From: Methanobacteriota archaeon
Lineage (GTDB): Archaea > JAADCQ01 > Methanopyri > Methanopyrales > Methanopyraceae
Length of the DNA stretch: 35,682 nucleotides
Direction of reading: 5' to 3'
Assembly (NCBI GenBank): GCA_027064305.1
Contig: JAMOPY010000028.1
Span: forward strand, 1 to 35,682
Below the pieces are notes generated by a model. That model searched no databases, was not told the DNA's origin, and was given only the letters and a program-made list of their open reading frames with translations. Position 1 is the first letter of the stretch, and each line of letters starts with the position of its first letter. Below, one piece after another: positions 24,799-31,441 of the stretch. The position numbers and the translations under genes were made by a program.

Positions 24799-25183
24799 CC
24801 TTCAACCCCATCTTGACGCCCTTGTAGACGCCGTAAGCCAGCTTGTGGGCCATCTCCACCACCTCGCGCTCCGCCACCGTCTCCGCGTACTTGAACGGGG
24901 CGCCCAGCAGGGCGGACACGCGCCACTCGGGCTCCCCGAAGAACTCGCCCGGCTCGGCCACGACCGTGAACTCGTCCGCCTTGTCCACCCCGTTCAGCGC
25001 CCGGGAGACCTCCTCCGCGAGCGTCCGCAGGTTGGGAGGCTCGGACGTCCTCACGACGAAGACGTTCACGTCCCGAACCGAGAAGACGTTGAACCCGTCC
25101 ACCTCGGCGGAGACGCACGCCGTGATCCTATTATATCGGCCGTCCTCCTCGACGTGGCGCCCTGAGATATCCACCCCGACCAC
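24767..25183 (-). CDS. Conserved archaeal protein, RNase H-like fold suspected (DUF2209-like)
   Basis: 138-residue protein beginning VGVDISGRH, with acidic residues at the end of the first strand, and later strands NVFVVRTSE and FTVVAEPGEFFGEPEW and helices typical of small RNase H-like proteins. I associate it tentatively with the DUF2209 family of archaea. GTG 25183 is chosen because GGAG precedes it by 9 bases and the family starts close to the VDISG strand. It overlaps hflX and is likely cotranscribed with it. It diverges from the DUF356-like gene with only 33 bases between starts. Confidence 0.7.
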   Translation of the reverse strand: MVGVDISGRHVEEDGRYNRITACVSAEVDGFNVFSVRDVNVFVVRTSEPPNLRTLAEEVSRALNGVDKADEFTVVAEPGEFFGEPEWRVSALLGAPFKYAETVAEREVVEMAHKLAYGVYKGVKMGLKVARSSQGSPG

Positions 25184-25216
25184 GTTTGTGCGCTCCAGAG
25201 TCGACCCCCCGGCGGG

Positions 25217-25618
25217 GTGGACACGCTGACCGTGTTTATAATCGTGCGCTCCGACTCCTACGAGAAGATCCTCAACTGCCTGTCCGATGTGGAAAGGTAC
25301 GCGGGTATTAAAATCTTGGGCAAGCCTCGTATCCTCAGCCCCGACGTGGCCAACACCATCGTCCGCGAGCTGCTCGGAGAGGTCAAGCGGCCGTACCCGG
25401 TGGCCGCCATCGCCCAGGCGGAGGGGGAGCCGGCCGAGATCATCGAGAAGATCTCGAAGATCCACCCGCCCGGGCACGTGATCGTCGTCACGCCCCGGCA
25501 CGGGGACATCTACCGGGGCCTCCTCCGCCGGTTCGCCAAGTTCGAGGAACTGCGCGGGTACCACCCACCCAAGCGGAGGATCGGGACGGATGAGGACCGG
25601 GAACAGGAGGAAGGCTGA
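25217..25618 (+). CDS. DUF356-like conserved methanogen protein
   Basis: 133-residue soluble protein with an early beta strand (TVFIIVRSDS), a helix (YEKILNCLSDVERYAGIKI), and the strands YPVAAIAQAEG and GHVIVVTPRHGD; it resembles the methanogen family DUF356 in these segments. No catalytic motif is evident. The GTG start follows GGCGGG. A TTTATA run (25235-25240) inside the first strand codes for Phe-Ile, not necessarily a promoter. The gene overlaps the methyltransferase gene by 29 bases, forming the start of a plus-strand run. Confidence 0.65.
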   Translation: MDTLTVFIIVRSDSYEKILNCLSDVERYAGIKILGKPRILSPDVANTIVRELLGEVKRPYPVAAIAQAEGEPAEIIEKISKIHPPGHVIVVTPRHGDIYRGLLRRFAKFEELRGYHPPKRRIGTDEDREQEEG

Positions 25619-26135
25619 GCGGCTCCGCCGGCTGTTCCCGGACGAGGTGGAGTACCACCGGGACGACGACTTCGTGGTGACGTGCCCCACCCGGCTCTGC
25701 TTCGTGCCGACCCCGATCGACGCCGTGATCCGGATCCTGGAGCGCCTGAGGCCGGGCCCGGAGGACCTGGTGGTGGACCTGGGGTGCGGTGACGGTCGGT
25801 TCGTGGCGGCCGCCGCCTACCTGTGCGGGTGCCGGGGGGTGGGCGTGGACGCGCGGGAGGACGTGCTGCGGGTCGCGCGCCGTAAGTGCGAAACGCTGGG
25901 CGTAGACGATAAAACGACATTTATACGGGCCGACGTACGGGAGGTGGACCTCCGCGGGCTGGATCCGGACCTGGTGTTCGTGTACCTTTTCCCGTCGCTC
26001 CTGCGCGAGCTCGCGGAGGAGCTGGCCGCGTGCGGCGCCACGGTCGTCAGCTACACGTTCCCGATCGAGGCGCTCGGACCGGCCCGGGTGCTGAAGCTGG
26101 GCGAGCGTCGACGCGCGTACGTGTACGAGCCTTAA
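25590..26135 (+). CDS. SAM-dependent methyltransferase, class I
   Basis: 181-residue Rossmann-fold methyltransferase. SAM-binding motif I is VVDLGCGDGRFV (residues 61-72 or so), motif II is the acidic end of GVGVDARED, and a later FIRADVREVDL fits motif III. The N-terminal PTPIDAVIRILERLRPGPED resembles archaeal small-molecule or protein methyltransferases of this size. Substrate unknown. The ATG overlaps the DUF356-like gene; a 13-base gap separates it from the MazG-like gene. A TTTATA run at 25920-25925 lies within it. Confidence 0.85.
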   Translation: MRTGNRRKAERLRRLFPDEVEYHRDDDFVVTCPTRLCFVPTPIDAVIRILERLRPGPEDLVVDLGCGDGRFVAAAAYLCGCRGVGVDAREDVLRVARRKCETLGVDDKTTFIRADVREVDLRGLDPDLVFVYLFPSLLRELAEELAACGATVVSYTFPIEALGPARVLKLGERRRAYVYEP

Positions 26136-26148
26136 GGGGACGCCGGTC

Positions 26149-26463
26149 TTGAACGAGCTGATTAGGGCCGCGATCGACCGGTTCCGGTCCAGCCGCCGGC
26201 TCAGGTCTCAGATCCTCGGGATCTCGGGCCTCACCCCGCGGAAGGATCGGGCCGTGGAGGTGGCGACGGGAGCGCGGCTCGTGGAGGAGGCGCTGGAGGT
26301 ACGGGACGCCGTGCGCCGCGGGGACCGGGAGAAGGTGCTCGAGGAGCTGGGAGACCTGCTGATCGAGGTGGAGGCCTTCATGACCGCCCACGAGATTAAT
26401 TTGGAGGACGTGCGGCGTTTCCAGTCCCGCAAGCAGCGCGAGCTCGGGCAGCTGGAGGGCTAG
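26149..26463 (+). CDS. MazG-like nucleotide pyrophosphohydrolase
   Basis: 104-residue all-helical protein containing the all-alpha NTP pyrophosphohydrolase signature ExxE-(15)-ExxD: VEEALEV, then VLEELGDLL. These acidic residues bind Mg2+ in MazG/HisE/dUTPase-like enzymes that hydrolyse non-canonical NTPs to NMP and PPi. The protein is the length of a single-domain MazG-like member. TTG start (26149); the stop is 4 bases before the actin-like gene. Substrate not determinable. Confidence 0.8.
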   Translation: MNELIRAAIDRFRSSRRLRSQILGISGLTPRKDRAVEVATGARLVEEALEVRDAVRRGDREKVLEELGDLLIEVEAFMTAHEINLEDVRRFQSRKQRELGQLEG

Positions 26464-26467
26464 TTGC

Positions 26468-28105
26468 TTGAACGTGGTGGCCGTAGACCTGGGGACCGAG
26501 GTGATCGCGGCGGCCGTGGGCAGGCTCCGCGGGGACAACCTGGTCGTCAAGGGGTACAGCGAGCGGTACATCATGGACCCCACGCTCATGGAGCGGGGTA
26601 ACGTACGGTACGTCCGCGGCGTCAGCGAGGTCGTGGAGCGGACGGTCCGGGAGGCGCTTAACAACGCGGGCCTCGACCGGCGGGAGGTGGAGGGCGTCGG
26701 GCTGTCGATGACCGGCGACCGGTTCGAGATTCAAGAGAAGGCGATCCGGGTGACCCCCGAGGGCAGCGTCGGGTGGGAGGACATCGGGCGCTCGATCGTG
26801 GAGCGGCTGGAGTTTTCCGACCGCGTCCGCCCGGTTTCGGTGGATATCGTGGAGCTGGAGGTGAACGGTACCGAGGTCGACCCGCGCGAGCTCAGCTCGG
26901 AGCACCCGGAGGGGATCATCGGGAGCCGGGCCTCCGAGGTGCGGTTCCGGGCCATCGTCTCGAGTGCGAACCCCACGCTCGTCCACAACCTGGAGCGGAT
27001 CGCGGACATCCTCAACCTCAAGCTGATTACCGTCTCCATCGAGCCCATCGCCGTGGCCAAGTCCCTAACGGCGGAGCAGCGGGCCACGGACTACCTCCTC
27101 ATCGACTCCGGCGGCGGCACCACCGACGTCTCCATGATCCGGGACTCCAGCCTCGAGCTGTGCAAGACGATCAAGGTGGGCGGCCGTGACTTCACCCTCG
27201 CCCTGGCGAACGAGTTCGGTCTGACCTACGAGGAGGCGGAGAGCCTGAAGAAGAAGCTGAACTCCCCCGTCGCCGACGAGGAGCTCGCCAAGTACGGCAT
27301 CTCCCGCAGTCAGGCGCTCGAGCCCATCGAGGAGGTGGCCGAGTACGTCCGGGACACCATCCTGTCCGCCGTCAAGCGCATGATCCGGGCCGCCGACCTC
27401 CAGCCGCCCGACCGCGTCGGCCTCTACGGGGGCGGGATCCTGCTGGACCAGGCGGAGAACGCGGTTCGGGAGGCCGTCATGCTCGCCTACCGGGACTACC
27501 TGGGCACCGTCCCGCGCATCCACATCCTCGACGCGGCGCGCGTGGTCCCGCACACCGGTCGCCGCCTGCAGGGTCCCATGCGCGTCGTGGCCCTCTCCGT
27601 CCTGCGCGACACCGCCCTGTGCCAGCGGCACGCGGGGGCCCGGATCGAGGTCGAGGTGGACGAGATGCGGGCACCCGAGGGCCGCTACACCCTGGAGGTC
27701 AGCGGGCGGCTGGAGGACACCGTCCGCATCCCGCGCAAGACCGGCCTCAAGCAGGCCCTGATCAGCTTCATCAAGGAGGTCATCTTTATGGAACCCTCCC
27801 CGCTCATCGCCAAGCTCAAGGGCCGAGCCTACGCCGGCACCGTCGCCATCAGGTTCGACGGGCTGGACGGGAACCGGGTGCGAAACGTGGAGGGCGTGCG
27901 GATCCGCACGCTGCCCACCAAGTCGGCGGACGAGGTGCGCCGCCTCCCCTACGAGTACATCATCGTGCAGGTGAAGGAGATGGGGCCCATACTGATCCCG
28001 GTGGACGAGATCGTCGGCGAGGCGGGGGAAGAGGGTGAGACGGAAGGCCACGCTGATCGTCCTGAGGAGCGGCTGGACGATACCGGAAGTCGTCAACCTA
28101 ATTAA
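26468..28105 (+). CDS. FtsA/PilM-like actin-fold ATPase with C-terminal extension
   Basis: 545-residue protein of the actin/Hsp70/FtsA superfamily. Phosphate-1 is VAVDLGTEVIAAAVG at the N-terminus, phosphate-2 is LLIDSGGGTTDVSMI near 210, and the adenosine motif is VGLYGGGILLDQAE near 318. Between phosphate 1 and 2 lies a domain of about 100 residues with VHNLERIADILNLKLITVSIEPIAVAKSL, typical of FtsA/PilM (SHS2-like domain 1C). About 175 residues follow the actin core, a separate C-terminal region. No FtsA-type C-terminal amphipathic helix was evident. TTG start; overlaps the tail-anchored gene by 71 bases. It may form filaments or act as a membrane-bound scaffold; unproven. Confidence 0.85.
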   Translation: MNVVAVDLGTEVIAAAVGRLRGDNLVVKGYSERYIMDPTLMERGNVRYVRGVSEVVERTVREALNNAGLDRREVEGVGLSMTGDRFEIQEKAIRVTPEGSVGWEDIGRSIVERLEFSDRVRPVSVDIVELEVNGTEVDPRELSSEHPEGIIGSRASEVRFRAIVSSANPTLVHNLERIADILNLKLITVSIEPIAVAKSLTAEQRATDYLLIDSGGGTTDVSMIRDSSLELCKTIKVGGRDFTLALANEFGLTYEEAESLKKKLNSPVADEELAKYGISRSQALEPIEEVAEYVRDTILSAVKRMIRAADLQPPDRVGLYGGGILLDQAENAVREAVMLAYRDYLGTVPRIHILDAARVVPHTGRRLQGPMRVVALSVLRDTALCQRHAGARIEVEVDEMRAPEGRYTLEVSGRLEDTVRIPRKTGLKQALISFIKEVIFMEPSPLIAKLKGRAYAGTVAIRFDGLDGNRVRNVEGVRIRTLPTKSADEVRRLPYEYIIVQVKEMGPILIPVDEIVGEAGEEGETEGHADRPEERLDDTGSRQPN

Positions 28106-28661
28106 ACGGGCGAAGAACGACGTGGTCGTGGTCGTGGGGGAGATCGACTCGTTCAACCGGGAGGTCCTGTCGTCCGTCTGCCGCTCCCTGGACAAGATGG
28201 TCCTCTTCGGCGACGAGTACGTGGACAAGTTCTCCATCGACGAGCGGCTGGAGACCATCAAGGAGTCACCGCCGGTCCGCCACTGCGACCTCGCCGTGCT
28301 CGAGGAACCCGCGCAGATGGACGGGCAGGTCCTGCTGGACGTGAAGGCCGACGAGGAGACGATCGACCGGATCCTCACCGAAGCGCACCGGCACTTCGAC
28401 AAGGTCTGCCGCTACGAGCGCAACGTGAGGGCCGACGCGTACCTGGTCGTGGACCGAAGGCAGGGCCGGATCCGACTCTACGCCCAGAACGATAGCGACC
28501 GGCTGCGCGAGTTCAGCATGAAGGTGGCGACGATGGTGGCGGGTCGGAGGGGCCGCTCCTCCAGGCTCCGACGCGTTGCCCTCGCCTCGGCGGTCACGCT
28601 CGTCGTCCTGGGAGTCCTCCTGTCCGGGCTACTTCTTACGAATCTCCACCACGTCTCCTAG
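28035..28661 (+). CDS. Tail-anchored membrane protein, partner of the actin-like ATPase
   Basis: 208-residue protein of unknown family: a cytoplasmic domain of about 175 residues (strand-rich start, TLIVLRSGWTIPEVVNLIK and DVVVVVGEID) followed by a basic segment (RRGRSSRLRR) and one C-terminal membrane helix (about 182-203), so it is predicted to be tail-anchored. The GTG start lies 71 bases inside the actin-like gene, showing coupled expression. By analogy with FtsA-ZipA and PilM-PilN pairs, it may tether the ATPase to the membrane. It converges with aMBF1, overlapping by 33 bases. Confidence 0.75.
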   Translation: MRRKATLIVLRSGWTIPEVVNLIKRAKNDVVVVVGEIDSFNREVLSSVCRSLDKMVLFGDEYVDKFSIDERLETIKESPPVRHCDLAVLEEPAQMDGQVLLDVKADEETIDRILTEAHRHFDKVCRYERNVRADAYLVVDRRQGRIRLYAQNDSDRLREFSMKVATMVAGRRGRSSRLRRVALASAVTLVVLGVLLSGLLLTNLHHVS

Positions 28662-29141
28662 CGTGAGTCCCTCACTCCCGGAGCCCGACGTCTCGGCCTC
28701 CGTCGCCTCCAGGGGCTCCAGCAGGTCCACCTCCAGCACCTTCTCCAGCCTCCGGGCCAGGTTCACGTCCGGCTCCATCTTCCCCGCCTCGATCCGCCGG
28801 ATCACGGACACCTTCTCCCCAACCCGCTCCGCCAGCTCCTCCTGACTCCACCCCTTGCGTTCCCGCGCCTCCCGCACCCGGTCCGCGTAATCCGGAACCA
28901 GCTCGTACCCCTCCCGAAACGGATCGAACCCCCTGGGACGCCGACGACGCGGCCGGGGAGCCCGCCGAGGTGGGCGGCGACCACCGCGCTCCCGACGCCC
29001 CGAACCCACGCTCGGGCGAGCCACCTCCCTACCGAACCGGGCGCACTCCTCGCAGACCCGCAGCTCGGACCCCTCCACCCGCACGACCCTCGCCCGACCC
29101 CGGATCGGGCGACCGCAGATCTCGCACCTGCGCTCCGACAA
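28629..29141 (-). CDS. Archaeal multiprotein bridging factor 1 (aMBF1)
   Basis: 170-residue regulator of the MBF1 family: an N-terminal zinc ribbon (CxxC twice: C6, C9, C30, C33), an Arg/Pro-rich linker (about 44-72), and a cro/XRE-type helix-turn-helix (about 84-140: ADRVREARERKGWSQEELAERVG, then IRRIEAGKMEP). MBF1 proteins bind basal factors such as TBP in eukaryotes; archaeal versions associate with ribosomes or transcription. The long Arg-rich linker is unusually basic. TTG start at 29141. It is convergent with the tail-anchored gene. Confidence 0.92.
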   Translation of the reverse strand: MSERRCEICGRPIRGRARVVRVEGSELRVCEECARFGREVARPSVGSGRRERGGRRPPRRAPRPRRRRPRGFDPFREGYELVPDYADRVREARERKGWSQEELAERVGEKVSVIRRIEAGKMEPDVNLARRLEKVLEVDLLEPLEATEAETSGSGSEGLTLGDVVEIRKK

Positions 29142-29202
29142 AGTCCCGTATCCCCTGGTCGAGGGATGGCGCGTTCCCGCCAGGGGAAGCGGGGCTGCTG
29201 AT

Positions 29203-29210
29203 CAAATAAG
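29203..29210 (+). promoter_or_regulatory. Candidate box A upstream of the PEP-mobile-like gene
   Basis: AAATAAGG is an AT-rich stretch in the 70-base gap between the divergent aMBF1 and PEP-mobile-like genes. It would give initiation near 29235, supporting the TTG at 29245 as start. On the minus strand the same stretch (TTATTTG) could serve aMBF1. One shared element is possible. Confidence 0.35.
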
Positions 29211-29244
29211 GGTGCCGGTCTTCCACCACCAAGGGGCCTCAAGC

Positions 29245-29649
29245 TTGCCCCGGCTGATCATGCGCGGGAAGACCGTCCGAGGCAGCGGCGAGGTGGAGGG
29301 TGAGGTCATCCACGTCACGCACCCGGATCAGATCGTGGACATCCAGGAGGGCCAGGTGGTCTTCACCCAGGACCTGGGCGGGGCCTACGACACGTACCCG
29401 GAGGTGATGGGGGCCGTGGCCATCGTCTGCACGGGCGAGGTGCGCACCCTCTCCGACGACGGGGAGATCCCGGTCGTTCGGGAGGCCCAGCCGGTCAGCG
29501 AGGAGGCTAAGGAGCTGCTCGTCGAGCCCGAGATCCCGGAGGACGCTCCGCACCACGGGGAGGAGCACCGACACCTCATGCCCCCCGAGGGCAGCCGTGT
29601 GCGCGTCGACCTGGATCGCGGCGAGATCTACCTGCTCGAGGAGGAATGA
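29245..29649 (+). CDS. Stand-alone PEP-utilising-enzyme mobile-like domain protein
   Basis: 134-residue protein that resembles the swivelling phosphohistidine domain of PEP synthase/PPDK: GEVEGEVIHVTHPDQIVDIQEGQVVFTQ, then MGAVAIVCTG, GEIPVV, and the closing VRVDLDRGEIYLLEE. The catalytic His normally found in the Gly-Gly-x-x-Ser-His stretch before GIPVV is missing (TLSDDGEIPVV), so phosphotransfer is unlikely. TTG 29245 follows AAGGGG; GTG 29212 is the alternative. It is separated by 3 bases from the TPP-domain gene, implying a shared function. No other domain is attached. Confidence 0.6.
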   Translation: MPRLIMRGKTVRGSGEVEGEVIHVTHPDQIVDIQEGQVVFTQDLGGAYDTYPEVMGAVAIVCTGEVRTLSDDGEIPVVREAQPVSEEAKELLVEPEIPEDAPHHGEEHRHLMPPEGSRVRVDLDRGEIYLLEEE

Positions 29650-29652
29650 GCG

Positions 29653-30144
29653 TTGCGGCCCGAGGAGGCCCTCGCCCCGCTGGCGGAGCTCGTGGGCGAC
29701 CGGGACCGGGTCGTGGTCGACCTCGGGGACAACACGATCGCCGCCGCCAAGGCCGGACTGGACCCGGACGGAGGCACCGGCGCGCTGGGCGGCGCGATCG
29801 CCGTCGCCCTCGGCCACTGCCTCCGCACCGAGGGCCGGGTGTACTGCGTGGTGGGCGACGGCGGCTTCTTCATGCACCTGCACACGCTGGCCACGATCGC
29901 GCAGAACCGGGACCGGTTCGAGAACCTCACCATCGTGGTCGTGACCGACGCCGCCTGGGGGATGACCGGGGGGCAGGAGAACCCCGCCACCGAGGCCTCG
30001 CCCGCCGAGGTGGCGGAGTCCCTGGGCCTCAAGCCCACCGGGGTCGCCACCGACGTCGACGAGGCGGAGCGACTGCTCAACCGGTGCGCCCGGTCCGGCC
30101 CCTCCCTCGCCGAGCTCCGCTGCGACCCGATGACCTACCTGTAA
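29653..30144 (+). CDS. Stand-alone TPP-binding PP-domain protein (ComE-like)
   Basis: 163-residue thiamine-pyrophosphate-enzyme C-terminal (PP) domain: ALGGAIAVALG, the GDG motif (68-70) in VVGDGGFFMHLHTLATIAQN, then LTIVVVTDAAWGMTGGQE. It resembles sulfopyruvate decarboxylase beta subunit ComE (coenzyme M synthesis) and similar decarboxylase halves. The usual Asn after GDG (DNxxYG) is replaced by Ala (DAAWG), which weakens the canonical Mg2+ site. TTG start. The 3' end overlaps the convergent protease gene by 68 bases. A matching Pyr-domain gene begins 1.3 kb downstream on the same strand. Confidence 0.7.
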   Translation: MRPEEALAPLAELVGDRDRVVVDLGDNTIAAAKAGLDPDGGTGALGGAIAVALGHCLRTEGRVYCVVGDGGFFMHLHTLATIAQNRDRFENLTIVVVTDAAWGMTGGQENPATEASPAEVAESLGLKPTGVATDVDEAERLLNRCARSGPSLAELRCDPMTYL

Positions 30145-31408
30145 ACGGGACCGGAACCACCGGCACCCCTCGGGTCCTGCCCCCCTCCAGACTCGAAACC
30201 AGACCCGAAACCCGATCCCGCAGGCGGTTCACCTCCATCCTCACCTCGTCCACCCTCCTCTCCAGCTCGCCCACCCTCCTCTCCAACCCACTCACCTCGC
30301 CTTCCACCCGGTCCAACCTCCCCTCCACCTCATCCACCCTCCGGCTCACTTCCACCAGCCTCCCCTCCTCGCGATCCACCCGACGCCGCAGCTCCGACAC
30401 CTCCGCGCTCAGCCGGCAGACCTCACCCTCCAACCGATCGACTCGAGACCTCAACCCCTCGTCCACCATCTCCCACGACATCGAGGTCGCGCTGAGCATG
30501 GCCACGACGTGCAGCGTCGTCGGGGTCAGGCAGAGCACCGGAATCCCGCAGTAGGCGAACGCGGCGATCACCCGCATCGCCTCGTCCAGGGTACTCACTC
30601 GGTACAGTAAGATGTCCAGGCTCCGATCCTGCGAGCCCTCCCTCCACTTGAAGGAGTCCTTCGTGACCTGGAGGTCGGAGAGCGCCTCCCGCGCCGGTCC
30701 CGGCAGCGCGCCGCCGTTCTGGGGCATCGGGAAGAACGCCAGGAACGCGTTCGGCGCCGCGATCGAGGCGAGCATGGCCTTCATCGTGACCCAGTCCACC
30801 AGGAAGTAATCGCGCCGCCAGTCGTACCGGTCATCCTGCGGTTCCGCGCAGTCCTTCACGACGAGCACGTCGCCCGACGCCGACGCCCCCACCACGACGA
30901 TCGCGTGCGCCGGCCTCGCCAGCCCCACCTGCGCCCCGGACCACACCAGCGCCCCGACGGGACCGCCCGCGATCGCCGCGAGCGTGGGGAAGTATGGGGC
31001 CTTGTCGAGCAGCACGGGCGCGTTGTACTGATCGTCCTCCACCTGCACCTGGGCGCACTGACCGAACTTCGTCTCGACCCGCTCCAGCTCCTCGGGAGTC
31101 AGCGGGAAGCCCCGGACGGGCTTCCAGAGCCCCTCGGCGACCGCGATGTTGTACAGGGTGAGCGCCGCCAGCTCGCCGCACCACGTGTGGTCCTTCCGGC
31201 CGTCCCCGTCCACGTCCTTCCCGAACTCCACCTGCCCGTAGTCCGGGTCCGGTCGCGGGAACCGGACCTCCGTGGTCAACCGGGTGATACGGGTCAGCCC
31301 TCCGGGCGCCTCGAACTCCGTCCCCGGCGTCAGGTCCACCCACTGGATCCCGGCCCCCTGCGCCGGTCCGGGCAGCGAGAGCGCCAGGGCCAGGAGCGTG
31401 ATCAGCAA
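30077..31408 (-). CDS. Secreted papain-like cysteine peptidase-type protein with coiled-coil tail
   Basis: 443-residue protein. Residues 1-18 (MLITLLALALSLPGPAQG) form a signal peptide. The globular part contains a calcium-binding-type loop DVDGDGRKD (65-73) and a catalytic-like triad order Cys77 (HTWCGEL), His168 (RPAHAIVVVG) and Asp186 (VVKDC), as in papain/C39-type folds. From about 325 to 410 the sequence is a heptad-repeat coiled coil (RLEGEVCRLSAEVSELRRRV). The C-terminus is basic and Gly/Arg-rich and overlaps the convergent TPP gene by 68 bases. TTG 31408 follows GGGGAG by 9 bases. The signal peptide lacks a positive n-region. It may be a secreted protease or peptidase-fold binding protein; activity is unverified. 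Confidence 0.7.
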   Translation of the reverse strand: MLITLLALALSLPGPAQGAGIQWVDLTPGTEFEAPGGLTRITRLTTEVRFPRPDPDYGQVEFGKDVDGDGRKDHTWCGELAALTLYNIAVAEGLWKPVRGFPLTPEELERVETKFGQCAQVQVEDDQYNAPVLLDKAPYFPTLAAIAGGPVGALVWSGAQVGLARPAHAIVVVGASASGDVLVVKDCAEPQDDRYDWRRDYFLVDWVTMKAMLASIAAPNAFLAFFPMPQNGGALPGPAREALSDLQVTKDSFKWREGSQDRSLDILLYRVSTLDEAMRVIAAFAYCGIPVLCLTPTTLHVVAMLSATSMSWEMVDEGLRSRVDRLEGEVCRLSAEVSELRRRVDREEGRLVEVSRRVDEVEGRLDRVEGEVSGLERRVGELERRVDEVRMEVNRLRDRVSGLVSSLEGGRTRGVPVVPVPFTGRSSGRSGARRGRGRTGRTG

Positions 31409-31441
31409 GCCGATTGTCTCCCCTTGGGGGGTGGTGGGCCG

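Noticed and set aside
30905-31441. Upstream in-frame extension of the Pyr-domain gene
   Set aside because: It lies antisense to the secreted protease gene and looks like antisense composition; TTG 31442 has a ribosome-binding site.
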